From the NCBI GenBank assembly GCA_011371325.1, contig DRQV01000052.1, positions 1 through 22,851 of the forward strand: a DNA stretch of 22,851 nucleotides, in the 5' to 3' direction. Numbering within the stretch: the first letter of the stretch is position 1; every line of letters begins with the position of its first letter. Origin of the DNA: Thioploca sp. Its GTDB lineage: Bacteria; Pseudomonadota; Gammaproteobacteria; Beggiatoales; Beggiatoaceae. Shown here piece by piece: positions 15,265-22,851 of the stretch. Below the pieces are notes generated by a model. The model was given only the letters and a program-made list of their open reading frames with translations. It was not told where the DNA came from and made no database searches. The position numbers were made by a program, and so were the translations under genes.

Positions 15265-16332
15265 ATGCCACCACGGATGCCTATAGAAAGTGGGGTGCCT
15301 GATCCATTCCAATACATGCACCCAACTTTGGCCCGCAACTATGGTGCTTGGAAATATCATGAACGCCCACGTCCGGGTGTATTATGTCATACTGCTGACA
15401 GTGGTGAAAAAGTTTGGACTGTACGTGCTGGTACCCAAAGACAAATGGATGTTTATACCATTCGTAAGTTATCTGATATTGCTGATGATTTTGCTGATGG
15501 TTATGTGCGTTTTACTATCCGTAGTAATATCGAATTCATGGTTACTGATGAAGCTAAAGTAAAACCTTTAATTGATAAGTTAATTGCTGAAGGGTTTCCA
15601 GTTGGTGGTACCGGTCCTTCTGTTACCATGATTTCTCATACTCAAGGTTGGTTGCACTGTGATATTCCTGGTACAGATGCTTCTGGTGTAGTTAAATCCT
15701 TGATGGATGAACTGCATGAAGAATTCATTAATGAGAATATGCCTAACCGGGTTCACATGACCACATCTTGTTGTCAGATTAACTGTGGTGGACAAGGTGA
15801 TATTGCAATTAACATTCAGCATACTAAGCCACCTAAGATTAATCATAATTTAGTTGCTAATGTTTGTGAACGTCCAACCGTTGTTGCCCGTTGTCCAGTT
15901 GCTGCTATTCGGCCAGCTTTAGTTAATGGTAAACCTTCCCTTGAAGTTGATGAGAGGAAGTGTATTTGTTGTGGTGCATGCTTCCCTCCTTGTCCGCCAA
16001 TGCAAATTAACGATCCAGAACATTCTAAAATTGCTATCTGGATTGGTGGTAATCAATCTAATGCTAGAGGTAAACCTACTTTCCATAAGTTAGTAGCTGC
16101 TGGTATTCCTAATAATCCTCCTCGTTGGACAGAAGTAGCTTCTATTGTTAAGAAAATTCTTCAAGTATATAAGGAAGATGCTAAAGATTGGGAACGAATT
16201 AGCGATTGGGTTGAAAGAATTGGTTGGCCACGCTTCTTTGAATTGACTGAATTACCATTTACCAAATATCATATTGATAACTGGCGTGGAGCACGTAGTA
16301 GCTTAAATGCTTCAGCTCACATCCGTTTCTAA
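15265..16332 (+). CDS. dsrB: Reverse dissimilatory sulfite reductase beta subunit
   Basis: DsrB is the beta subunit that pairs with DsrA and holds the catalytically active siroheme-4Fe-4S centre. The product is 355 aa, full length. The siroheme/cluster Cys motif is in TTSCCQINCGGQGD (about 167-179). C210 lies in ARCPVAAIRPA, and the ferredoxin cluster is CICCGACFPPCPP (233-245). The C-terminal WRGARSSLNASAHIRF is the typical end. The start has a perfect AGGAGG (15253-15258) 6 bases upstream. It follows dsrA by 96 bases. Confidence 0.98.
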   Translation: MPPRMPIESGVPDPFQYMHPTLARNYGAWKYHERPRPGVLCHTADSGEKVWTVRAGTQRQMDVYTIRKLSDIADDFADGYVRFTIRSNIEFMVTDEAKVKPLIDKLIAEGFPVGGTGPSVTMISHTQGWLHCDIPGTDASGVVKSLMDELHEEFINENMPNRVHMTTSCCQINCGGQGDIAINIQHTKPPKINHNLVANVCERPTVVARCPVAAIRPALVNGKPSLEVDERKCICCGACFPPCPPMQINDPEHSKIAIWIGGNQSNARGKPTFHKLVAAGIPNNPPRWTEVASIVKKILQVYKEDAKDWERISDWVERIGWPRFFELTELPFTKYHIDNWRGARSSLNASAHIRF

Positions 16333-16350
16333 ATCATAGGAAAAATTGAG

Positions 16351-16743
16351 ATGAAATTGGGTATAATGGTTAGTGAAGGGCCTTATCAGCATCAAGCATC
16401 TGATTCTGCTTATAATTTTACCAAAGCAGCTTTAGAAAAAGGTCACGAGATTTTTCGAGTATTTTTTTATCACGATGGGGTAAATAATGCTACTCGTTTG
16501 ACCGTGCCGCCTCAAGATGACCGTAATGTTGTTAATCGCTGGTCTGAATTGGCAAAGCAGTATAATCTTGATTTAGTAGTATGTATAGCAGCTGCCCAAC
16601 GACGTGGTTTGTTAGATGAAAATGAAGCTAAACGTAATGGTAAAGATGCTAATAATATTGCTGACGGATTTCGGATTTCTGGTTTAGGTCAACTTATTGA
16701 AGCTGGTATTCAGGCTGAACGTTTGGTAGTATTTGGAGATTGA
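16351..16743 (+). CDS. dsrE: DsrE, sulfurtransferase subunit
   Basis: DsrE is the catalytic subunit of the DsrE2F2H2 hexamer, a cytoplasmic sulfur carrier related to TusD that hands persulfide sulfur to DsrC. The product is 130 aa. The active Cys is C78 in LDLVVCIAAAQRRGLLDE, the same number as in Allochromatium vinosum. The N-terminal KLGIMVSEGPYQHQASDSAY strand-loop is typical. Its presence separates sulfur-oxidising from sulfate-reducing dsr clusters. It lies 18 bases after dsrB and 4 bases before dsrF. Confidence 0.97.
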   Translation: MKLGIMVSEGPYQHQASDSAYNFTKAALEKGHEIFRVFFYHDGVNNATRLTVPPQDDRNVVNRWSELAKQYNLDLVVCIAAAQRRGLLDENEAKRNGKDANNIADGFRISGLGQLIEAGIQAERLVVFGD

Positions 16744-16747
16744 TTAT

Positions 16748-17167
16748 ATGGAAGAAGATGGTGGTGTAACAAAAAAATTCTTGTATGTCAATCGTAGAGC
16801 TCCATATGGTTCTATATATGCGTTAGAATCATTGGAAGTAGTATTGATCGGGGCAGCGTTTGAACAAGATGTGAGTTTGGCATTTATCGATGATGGGGTT
16901 TATCAGCTTAAAAAAAGCCAATCTACTGATGGCATAGGGATGAAAAATTTTTCACCTACTTACAATGCGTTAGGTGACTACGATATTAATAAAATATATG
17001 TAGATAAAGATTCCTTAGAACAGCGTGGTTTGACTTTGGACGACTTGATGAATCTTACTTGGGAAGATGAAAATGATAATTATGCGGAGAAACCGTCAAT
17101 TTCATTAGTAAATAGTGAAGAATTGGCTGTTTTGATGGAACAACAAGATATAATATTAAGTTTCTAA
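16748..17167 (+). CDS. dsrF: DsrF, sulfur relay subunit
   Basis: DsrF is the TusC-like subunit of DsrEFH; it has no catalytic Cys and is structural in the hexamer. The product is 139 aa. Family stretches are KKFLYVNRRAPYGSIYALES, EVVLIGAAFEQDVSLAFIDD, GVYQL, and GIGMKNFSPTYNALGDYDI. The start is the ATG at 16748 with GGAG at 16735-16738 inside the end of dsrE, 9 bases upstream. A TTG-started version at 16733 would overlap dsrE and adds nothing conserved. Confidence 0.96.
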   Translation: MEEDGGVTKKFLYVNRRAPYGSIYALESLEVVLIGAAFEQDVSLAFIDDGVYQLKKSQSTDGIGMKNFSPTYNALGDYDINKIYVDKDSLEQRGLTLDDLMNLTWEDENDNYAEKPSISLVNSEELAVLMEQQDIILSF

Positions 17168-17177
17168 GAGGTTGACA

Positions 17178-17483
17178 ATGACATTACATACTGTGAATAA
17201 ATCACCTTTTGAAACTAACTCATTAGAAACTTGTTTACGTCTGGTTCGTTCTGGGCATAATGTGTTATTATTTGAAGATGGTGTTTATGGTGCTTCTAAA
17301 GGCACTCGTTTTGAAGCTTTACTTACTGAAGCTATGCAAAGTTGTAAAATTCACGTTCTGTTACCAGATTTTGAAGCTCGTGGTATGAGTATTGACAGCC
17401 TAATATCGGGTATAGAAACTGTTGATTATGCAGGTTTTGTAAATTTAGTGACAGAAAATGAAAGAGTACAGGCTTGGTTATAG
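17178..17483 (+). CDS. dsrH: DsrH, sulfur relay subunit
   Basis: DsrH is the TusB-like third subunit of DsrEFH. The product is 101 aa. The conserved Cys is C19 in TNSLETCLRLV (C20 in Allochromatium vinosum by alignment). NVLLFEDGVYGA and ETVDYAGFVNLVTEN followed by VQAWL are typical. AGAGG at 17167-17171 is 6 bases from the ATG at 17178, which decides the start over a TTG at 17172. A 22-bp tandem duplication covers its last two bases of Trp codon, Leu codon and stop. Confidence 0.96.
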   Translation: MTLHTVNKSPFETNSLETCLRLVRSGHNVLLFEDGVYGASKGTRFEALLTEAMQSCKIHVLLPDFEARGMSIDSLISGIETVDYAGFVNLVTENERVQAWL

Positions 17484-17519
17484 TTTTAAGACTGATTGGT
17501 TATAGTTTTAAGACTGATT
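17476..17519 (+). repeat. Perfect 22-bp tandem duplication over the dsrH stop codon
   Basis: Two identical 22-base units, 17476-17497 and 17498-17519, each begin GGTTATAGTTTTAAGACTGA. The first contains the dsrH TTA and TAG codons. The second repeats the stop outside the frame and lengthens the dsrH-dsrC spacer. Complete identity in this AT-rich, non-coding context suggests a recent slippage event. Confidence 0.95.
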
Positions 17520-17556
17520 TTAAATTTAAACCGTTCTCACTGGAGGAATATATATC

Positions 17557-17892
17557 GTGGCAAGTATTGACGTTAATGGTAAGTCTGTAGAAGTTGATGA
17601 AGAAGGTTATTTAGTCGATTTAAATGAATGGTCTGAGGATGCAGCTAAGATTTTATCTGCACAAGACGAGTTGGAACTAACTGATAGTCACTGGGAAGTT
17701 ATTAACTTTTTACGTGAATATTATGAAGAGTATCAGATAGCTCCGGCTGTGCGGGTATTAACCAAAGCTATTGGTAAAAAACTAGGACCAGAAAAAGGTA
17801 ATAGCAAATATTTATATGAGTTATTTCCTTATGGCCCAGCCAAACAAGCTTGTCGCTTTGCTGGACTGCCTAAACCAACTGGTTGCGTCTAA
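17557..17892 (+). CDS. dsrC: DsrC, sulfur carrier protein
   Basis: DsrC is a small TusE-related protein that carries sulfur on two C-terminal cysteines. It is the substrate of DsrAB and is re-oxidised or re-reduced through DsrMKJOP. The product is 111 aa. Both redox cysteines are present, C99 and C110 in QACRFAGLPKPTGCV on the flexible arm, together with the DsrC-type insertion lacking in TusE (NFLREYYEEYQIAPAVRVL, KLGPEKGNSKYLYELFPYGP). The start is GTG at 17557, with GGAGG at 17542-17546, 10 bases away; no ATG fits. A strong hairpin follows the stop. Confidence 0.98.
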   Translation: MASIDVNGKSVEVDEEGYLVDLNEWSEDAAKILSAQDELELTDSHWEVINFLREYYEEYQIAPAVRVLTKAIGKKLGPEKGNSKYLYELFPYGPAKQACRFAGLPKPTGCV

Positions 17893-17901
17893 ATCCTACT
17901 A

Positions 17902-17925
17902 GGAGTTCAAGTTAGCTTGGACTCC
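17902..17925 (+). promoter_or_regulatory. Intercistronic hairpin after dsrC
   Basis: GGAGTTCAAG (17902-17911) pairs with CTTGGACTCC (17916-17925) over a TTAG tetraloop. The 10-bp stem has a single G-U wobble and starts 9 bases after the dsrC stop. There is no proper U-run, only a pyrimidine-rich AGTTTCTACTTCTC. It fits a partial terminator or 3' stabiliser that would keep dsrC mRNA above that of the downstream genes. Confidence 0.7.
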
Positions 17926-18047
17926 AGTTTCTACTTCTCAAAAAGTGTTCCTATGAGATTTATTCATAGTAAACATATCAAAATATATTAGTAAAATAAA
18001 CTCTTACCTCTAAAATGAGGCTTGGGTGTAGGAAAAGGGATGTATTT

Positions 18048-18812
18048 ATGGAATTTTGGACAGCGTTTTACGCCATTTCGTTTTATATAGCTACCTTTAT
18101 CTTAGTATTTGGATTAGGGTATAAAATTTATCAATATGCTGTTACACCAACACCGTTAAAAATACCAACTACACCAGCTCCTGTAACTAATGGAGGCGTT
18201 GTAGTACGGATATTGTTGGAAGTTGTATTTTTTAAAAGTTTATTTCGTTCCAATAAATGGATTTGGCTGTTTGCCATGATATTCCATCTAGCTTTATGGA
18301 TAGTATTGATTCGTCATTTACGCTATTTTATGGATCCAGTCTGGGCTCTAGTTGTTTTAGCTCAACCATTTGGTAAGTATGGTAGTTTTCTGATGTTATT
18401 TGGATTATTGGGATTATTAGCAAGACGTATGTTTGTAACACGAATTTATTATATTAGCTCCCCATCTGATTACTTAATGTTATTTTTACTACTAGTGATT
18501 GGAATCAGTGGAGTTTTGACAAGTTTTGTTACTCGTACCGATATAATACAGTTTAAAGCTTTTATGTTAAGCGTATTAAGTTTTGACTTTTTCAGTTGGC
18601 AGGCTATGCCCACTGATACAATGTTATTAGTTCATTTGACCGCAGTAATTTTATTAATGATTATATTCCCATTTAGCAAACTATTACATGTACCAGGTGT
18701 ATTTTTTAGCCCTACTCGTAATCAAGTCGATAATCCACGTGAAAAACGCCATGTTGCTCCTTGGGTGGTAAAAAAATTTGAAACTTCATCAGCACCAACT
18801 TCGTCTGAATAG
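18048..18812 (+). CDS. dsrM: DsrM, membrane b-type cytochrome (NarI-like)
   Basis: DsrM is the quinone-reactive diheme b cytochrome of the DsrMKJOP complex. The product is 254 aa with five to six predicted helices. Candidate heme-ligand His residues lie in IFHLALWIVLIRHLRYF and LLVHLTAVILLMIIFP followed by FSKLLH. The conserved loops PTPLKIPTTPAP and GVFFSPTRNQVDNPREKRH are of the Dsr type. The ATG at 18048 (AAGGGA, 7 bases) gives the family N-terminus MEFW. An in-frame ATG at 18015 would add 11 residues without family support. A 155-base spacer with a hairpin separates it from dsrC. Confidence 0.95.
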   Translation: MEFWTAFYAISFYIATFILVFGLGYKIYQYAVTPTPLKIPTTPAPVTNGGVVVRILLEVVFFKSLFRSNKWIWLFAMIFHLALWIVLIRHLRYFMDPVWALVVLAQPFGKYGSFLMLFGLLGLLARRMFVTRIYYISSPSDYLMLFLLLVIGISGVLTSFVTRTDIIQFKAFMLSVLSFDFFSWQAMPTDTMLLVHLTAVILLMIIFPFSKLLHVPGVFFSPTRNQVDNPREKRHVAPWVVKKFETSSAPTSSE

Positions 18813-18821
18813 GAAGGTCTA

Positions 18822-20330
18822 ATGGCAAAAGCAAAATTTAATACCCCTGAATTTAGGCCTTATCCAACTATACCAATTTTAAAACCTGGTGTTATGAAAG
18901 GAGATGGTCCTTTCTTAGCTAAACCTGACATGCAAGAAGCATTGGGTTTTCCAGGCGAATTGATAGATGATTGGCATGATGTCGCTATCGAAAAAATGGG
19001 AGACTTACTAAAAAAATATCGTTCATTACGAGTTTTTTTAGATTCTTGTGTAAAGTGTGGAGCTTGTACTGATAAATGCCATTATATGATTGGTACCAAT
19101 GATCCTAAAAATATGCCAGTAGCTAGGCAAGATTTATTTAGGCAAGTGTATCGTCGGCATTTTACCTTAGCTGGTAAATTATTTCCCAAACTAGTTGGGG
19201 CAAAAGACTTAACCAAAGATGTATTAGATGACTGGTATAATTATTTTCATCAATGTTCCCAGTGTCGACGTTGTTCAGTATTTTGTCCGTATGGAATAGA
19301 TACTGCTGAAATATCGATGGCTGCTAGAGAAATACTTGATACAGTTGGTTTAGGGCAGAAATATTGTAACGAAATTATACCTAAAATATATAAAATAGGG
19401 AATAATCTCGGTTTACCAAAACCTGCTTTAGCTAATACTTTGGAAGGTTTAGAAGAAGATATTAAAGATGAAACGGGTATAGATATCAAAATGCCTTTGG
19501 ATGTTGAGGGAGCTGATATTCTATTAATAACCCCATCTGCTGACTTCTTTGCCGAACCACATATAGATGGTCTAATTGGTTATGCTAAAGTTTTCCATCA
19601 AGCAGGTGCTTCTTGGACTATGAGTTCTTATGCTTCTGAAGCTGCTAATTTTGGTATGTTCATTGGTAGTTATGAAAATATGCGTAAGGTTTCCTTACGA
19701 ATTCGTGAAGCAGCACTTGATCTTAAAGTTAAACGAATTATTTTTGGTGAATGCGGTCATGCTTGGCGAGTAGGTTATAGTTTCTTAAACACTCTTGCTG
19801 GACCTTTTGATTTTCTTGATACTCGTTATCCAGTTCCTCAACATATCTGTGAATACACCTATGATTTAATTCAAAAAGGTGTTATTAAATTAGATAAATC
19901 AGCCAATGACCATCGGCGATTAACCTTTCATGATTCTTGTAATGTGGCTCGAGCAACCCGTATGGGCGATAAACCTGGCGGTCAGTTTGATATTCCACGC
20001 GAAATTATCAAGGCTTGTTGCAATTATTATTATGATATGGAACCTGATACTATTAAAGATCAGACCTATTGTTGTGGTGGTGGTGGTGGTCTATTGACCG
20101 ATGATTTATTAGAACTTAGAGTGAAAGGTGCATTGCCACGTATGGAAGCTCTTAAACAGGTTGTTGATGACCATAAAGTTACTCATATGGCCGCAATCTG
20201 TGCAATTTGTAAGACTCAATTTGCTAAAATTTTACCCTATTACGGTTTTCAAATGGACACAATTATTAGTGTTCACCAATTAGTTGGTGATGCCATTGTA
20301 TTAACTACTGATGTTAAAACTCCCGGCTAA
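18822..20330 (+). CDS. dsrK: DsrK, iron-sulfur HdrD-like catalytic subunit
   Basis: DsrK is a cytoplasm-facing iron-sulfur subunit of DsrMKJOP, related to heterodisulfide reductase HdrD, and is thought to act on the DsrC disulfide or trisulfide. The product is 502 aa. It has two 4Fe-4S motifs, C76, C79, C82, C86 (CVKCGACTDKC) and C145, C148, C151, C155 (CSQCRRCSVFC). CCG-type motifs for a special 4Fe-4S centre appear as GECGHAWRVG, HDSCNVARATR, YCCGGGGGLL and AICAICKTQF. GGAAGG precedes the ATG. It is 9 bases after dsrM, consistent with tight coupling. Confidence 0.97.
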   Translation: MAKAKFNTPEFRPYPTIPILKPGVMKGDGPFLAKPDMQEALGFPGELIDDWHDVAIEKMGDLLKKYRSLRVFLDSCVKCGACTDKCHYMIGTNDPKNMPVARQDLFRQVYRRHFTLAGKLFPKLVGAKDLTKDVLDDWYNYFHQCSQCRRCSVFCPYGIDTAEISMAAREILDTVGLGQKYCNEIIPKIYKIGNNLGLPKPALANTLEGLEEDIKDETGIDIKMPLDVEGADILLITPSADFFAEPHIDGLIGYAKVFHQAGASWTMSSYASEAANFGMFIGSYENMRKVSLRIREAALDLKVKRIIFGECGHAWRVGYSFLNTLAGPFDFLDTRYPVPQHICEYTYDLIQKGVIKLDKSANDHRRLTFHDSCNVARATRMGDKPGGQFDIPREIIKACCNYYYDMEPDTIKDQTYCCGGGGGLLTDDLLELRVKGALPRMEALKQVVDDHKVTHMAAICAICKTQFAKILPYYGFQMDTIISVHQLVGDAIVLTTDVKTPG

Positions 20331-20360
20331 TCAATTTTTATCAATTAATTAGGAGGTAAG

Positions 20361-22334
20361 ATGTCTGAACAGACGACATCAGAAAACAAGCTTTCTTTTC
20401 GTAGATTTAAAGACGGTGATAACGGAAATTATGCTCTGAAAGATAAAATCTTTCAAGCCGGTTGGAGCTACAAATGTCCAACTTATGTCCATCGTACCCC
20501 ACCATGTCAAGGTAGTTGTCCGGCTGGTGAAGATATACGTGGTTGGTTGGCGATAGTTCGTGAAAATGAAAAATCTCCACAGGATATGGATTGGCAAGAA
20601 TATGCATTTCGCCGTTCTACCGATGCGAATCCATTTCCATCTGTAATGGGAAGGGTTTGTCCTGCTCCTTGTCAAAGTGGTTGTAATAGAAACAAATTAG
20701 AAGACTTTGTTGGTATTAATGCGGTAGAACAATTTATTGGTGATACTGCATTAGAAAAAGGCTATAAATTAGCTCCAGCCGGTGAAGATACTGGTAAAAA
20801 AGTTGCTATTATTGGTGGTGGTCCAGCTGGTTTATCAGCCGCTTATCAATTACGTCGCCTTGGACATGCTTGTACTGTGTTTGATGACCATGCTAGTCTT
20901 GGTGGTATGATGATGTATGGTATTCCTGGTTATCGTACTCCTCGTGATATGTTGGCAGGTGAAATTAAACGTATTACTGATATGGGTGTAGATGTACGCT
21001 TAAATACTAAAGTTGGTAAAGATATTACTATTGCCGATTTAGAAAAAGAATTTGATGCTGTGTTATGGGCAATTGGTTGTAAATCTGGTCGTCCTTTGCC
21101 AGCTTCTGGTTCTGATGCTCCTAATTGTATAACGGGAGTTGATTTCTTAAGCGAGTTTAATCAAGAAAAAGTCCATCATGTACCTAAAAGAATAGTTGTT
21201 GTTGGTGGTGGTGATACTTCAATTGATGTAGCTTCAGTAGCTCGGCGTTTAGGTTATAGCCATATTCCAGAGGATCAGGTCAAAAATACAGCTCAAGATA
21301 ATTCTTCTGATGGTTCAATAATCGGTTATGTTGCTTATGATGTTGCGGAATTAGGTGCTAAAGAAGGAGCAGAAGTAACTTTAACTTCTTTATTTCCTAT
21401 TGAAGATATGACTGCAGCTGAACATGAAGTGCAAGATGCTATCCGTGAAGGTGTTGATATTCAGGCTGGAGTAATGCCTGTAGAAGTAATAATTGGTGCT
21501 GATGGTCGTGCTACCGGTCTGAAAATGGCAAAATGTACCGTTGATAATAAAGGTATTCCTACTAAAATTGAAGGTACTGAGTACGAAATTAAAGCTGATT
21601 TAATTGTATCTGCAATCGGTCAATTTGGTAACTTAAAAGATGGGTTGGAAGAATTAGATAATGGTCGTGGCTTCATTGATGCTGATCCGTTTTATCAAGT
21701 TAAAGGTAGACCTGGTCATTTTGTAGCTGGAGATATTATTAGACCACACTTATTGACTACTGCAATCGGTCATGGTTCAATAGTTTCACATACAATTGAT
21801 AACTATTTAAAACAATCAGATCAAGATAAACGTCCTAAAGTAGATGTTCACCATTTCAATCTGTTAGCAAAATTAAGCGAAACTGATCTAGCTCCAGAAG
21901 ATTTTATACCTGAAGGTGATTTACGTGGTACTTCAGCAGCAAATTATGCAGTACATAATTATGAAGATCGTTCTTTTAATGAAGTAATTTCATCAGATGC
22001 TTTATTTTTAGGACATTTTGACTATAAAGCTCGTAATATCCGTGAAGATAAGCCTGTTTCATCCGATGAAGTGTTAGGACACTTTGGTGAACGTATGAAT
22101 GGCCTTAGTACTAACGATGCTCAGGATGAAGCAAAACGTTGCATGAGTTGTGGTTTATGTTTTGAATGTGATAATTGTGTTTTATATTGTCCACAGGAAG
22201 CAGTAAAACGTACTCCAAAAAAAGATTCTACCACTGGACGTTACGTTTATACTGATTATAGTCTTTGCATAGGTTGTCATATCTGTTCAGATGTTTGCCC
22301 TACAGGTTATATTAATATGGGCCTTGGAGAGTAA
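20361..22334 (+). CDS. dsrL: DsrL, NAD(P)H-linked flavin/iron-sulfur oxidoreductase
   Basis: DsrL is a soluble GltD-related flavoprotein that couples DsrAB to NAD(P)H; in oxidisers it takes electrons from DsrAB to NAD+. The product is 657 aa. The N-terminal cysteines of the GltD-type 4Fe-4S domain are C39, C49, C53 and C100, C104, C108. The FAD motif is GGGPAGLSAAYQLRRLG (152-168) and the NAD(P)H motif is VVGGGDTSIDVASVARR (about 280-296). The last about 65 residues are a ferredoxin domain with CMSCGLCFECDNCVLYCP and CIGCHICSDVCPTG. AGGAGG 6 bases before the ATG is strong. The order dsrK-dsrL-dsrJ matches Allochromatium vinosum. Confidence 0.97.
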   Translation: MSEQTTSENKLSFRRFKDGDNGNYALKDKIFQAGWSYKCPTYVHRTPPCQGSCPAGEDIRGWLAIVRENEKSPQDMDWQEYAFRRSTDANPFPSVMGRVCPAPCQSGCNRNKLEDFVGINAVEQFIGDTALEKGYKLAPAGEDTGKKVAIIGGGPAGLSAAYQLRRLGHACTVFDDHASLGGMMMYGIPGYRTPRDMLAGEIKRITDMGVDVRLNTKVGKDITIADLEKEFDAVLWAIGCKSGRPLPASGSDAPNCITGVDFLSEFNQEKVHHVPKRIVVVGGGDTSIDVASVARRLGYSHIPEDQVKNTAQDNSSDGSIIGYVAYDVAELGAKEGAEVTLTSLFPIEDMTAAEHEVQDAIREGVDIQAGVMPVEVIIGADGRATGLKMAKCTVDNKGIPTKIEGTEYEIKADLIVSAIGQFGNLKDGLEELDNGRGFIDADPFYQVKGRPGHFVAGDIIRPHLLTTAIGHGSIVSHTIDNYLKQSDQDKRPKVDVHHFNLLAKLSETDLAPEDFIPEGDLRGTSAANYAVHNYEDRSFNEVISSDALFLGHFDYKARNIREDKPVSSDEVLGHFGERMNGLSTNDAQDEAKRCMSCGLCFECDNCVLYCPQEAVKRTPKKDSTTGRYVYTDYSLCIGCHICSDVCPTGYINMGLGE

Positions 22335-22348
22335 CCTCATTTAGGTTT

Positions 22349-22370
22349 GTAGGGTAAGTGATTGCCCTAC
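22349..22370 (+). promoter_or_regulatory. Palindromic hairpin with GNRA tetraloop between dsrL and dsrJ
   Basis: GTAGGGTAA (22349-22357) pairs with TTGCCCTAC (22362-22370) around the loop GTGA, nine pairs with one G-U wobble. A smaller hairpin AACCT/AGGTT (22333-22337, 22343-22347) sits directly before it. No U-run follows. It lies in the 51-base dsrL-dsrJ spacer and ends 15 bases before the dsrJ ATG. An mRNA processing or stability element, or a dispersed palindromic repeat, is more likely than a terminator. Confidence 0.65.
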
Positions 22371-22385
22371 TGTTTAGGTAAGAAT

Positions 22386-22814
22386 ATGAAAATATTAATA
22401 ATTTTGAGGAAGCTTGGTTTAGGTTTATTATTAGTTATGATAGTCAATAGTGTATCATCTGGAGAAGTACCTATGCCAGAAATACCTAAAGCTAAAAATA
22501 ACTTTTCTGCTGAAAAAGCATGTATTGAGCCAGTAGATGTAATGCGACGTCAACATGGTTTATTGTTGAAACATTATCGATATGATACTATGCGACGTGG
22601 AGTACGTACTTCGGAATATAGTTTAATAGCATGTATTAACTGTCATGTGACAGCTGATGAATCAGGAAATTATCCAACAGTTCATCATAGTTCTAAACAT
22701 TTTTGTAGTAGCTGTCATACTTATGCAGCAGTAAATATTGATTGTTTTCAATGTCATACTAGTCAACCACAGGAATATTTTAGCACTGATATGGGGCCAG
22801 TACCATCTGAATAA
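22386..22814 (+). CDS. dsrJ: DsrJ, triheme periplasmic cytochrome c
   Basis: DsrJ is the periplasmic triheme cytochrome of DsrMKJOP. The product is 142 aa. An uncleaved or cleavable signal anchor covers about residues 5-24 (IILRKLGLGLLLVMIVNSVS). Three CxxCH heme sites are CINCH (83-87), CSSCH (107-111) and CFQCH (120-124). C46 in ACIEPVDVMRRQHG matches the Cys proposed as an unusual axial heme ligand in Allochromatium vinosum. The ATG at 22386, with AGG about 9 bases upstream, is chosen; a TTG at 22362 lies inside the preceding hairpin and spoils the signal sequence. dsrO and dsrP would follow beyond the window edge. Confidence 0.96.
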   Translation: MKILIILRKLGLGLLLVMIVNSVSSGEVPMPEIPKAKNNFSAEKACIEPVDVMRRQHGLLLKHYRYDTMRRGVRTSEYSLIACINCHVTADESGNYPTVHHSSKHFCSSCHTYAAVNIDCFQCHTSQPQEYFSTDMGPVPSE

Positions 22815-22851
22815 TCATTTTATTTTCAGTTTTTTTGAAAAAAAATTGCTA

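Noticed and set aside
15290..15562. Alternative + frame inside dsrB
   Set aside because: Overlaps the strongly conserved N-terminal half of dsrB in another frame.

Overview
The window comes from an AT-rich gammaproteobacterium (roughly one third GC by eye) that oxidises sulfur. The diagnostic block is a reverse-type dissimilatory sulfite reductase cluster, dsrA-dsrB-dsrE-dsrF-dsrH-dsrC-dsrM-dsrK-dsrL-dsrJ, on the + strand from about 13.93 kb to the right edge. Its order is the one known from Allochromatium vinosum. The dsrEFH genes, dsrL, and the active-site cysteines of DsrE, DsrH and DsrC mark the oxidative (sulfur-oxidiser) version and not a sulfate reducer. Base composition and some eroded genes would fit a symbiont, a SUP05-like lineage or a Beggiatoa-like lineage. 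The sequence alone does not decide which.

Left part (1-8.76 kb). The 3' end of lptG (+) converges on rnt (RNase T, -). A small His/Cys-rich orphan protein (+) then converges on nuoD. The complex I genes nuoA-nuoB-nuoC-nuoD (-) form a four-gene transcription unit with an extended -10 promoter upstream of nuoA and an intrinsic terminator after nuoD; nuoE-N are not here. Upstream lies a divergent HisG-fold protein of unknown role (-). Beyond it is a tightly packed unit, yciB - MESH1-like (p)ppGpp hydrolase - gspE (-).

Middle (8.76-13.9 kb). rpoZ-spoT (-) is the usual omega/alarmone pair, but the SpoT synthetase domain has lost key residues while the hydrolase site is intact. With the MESH1-like gene the window therefore holds two predicted alarmone hydrolases and no convincing synthetase. 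A MenA/UbiA-like quinone prenyltransferase gene (+) starts back to back with rpoZ. A gene-poor 395-base stretch follows, and then a C-terminally shortened RNase G gene (-).

Right part (13.9-22.85 kb). In the dsr cluster, DsrAB oxidises sulfur delivered as a DsrC-bound trisulfide or persulfide. DsrEFH and DsrC relay sulfur, DsrL couples DsrAB to NAD(P)H, and DsrMKJ (with DsrO and DsrP presumably beyond the edge) passes electrons between DsrC thiols/disulfides and the quinone pool. Non-coding landmarks inside the operon are a fresh 22-bp tandem duplication over the dsrH stop codon, a strong hairpin after dsrC and a GNRA-capped palindrome between dsrL and dsrJ. The main points for a second look are the one-sided SpoT, the HisG-like orphan, the shortened RNase G, the small His/Cys protein and the regulatory hairpins. 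No clearly new multi-gene system was found.
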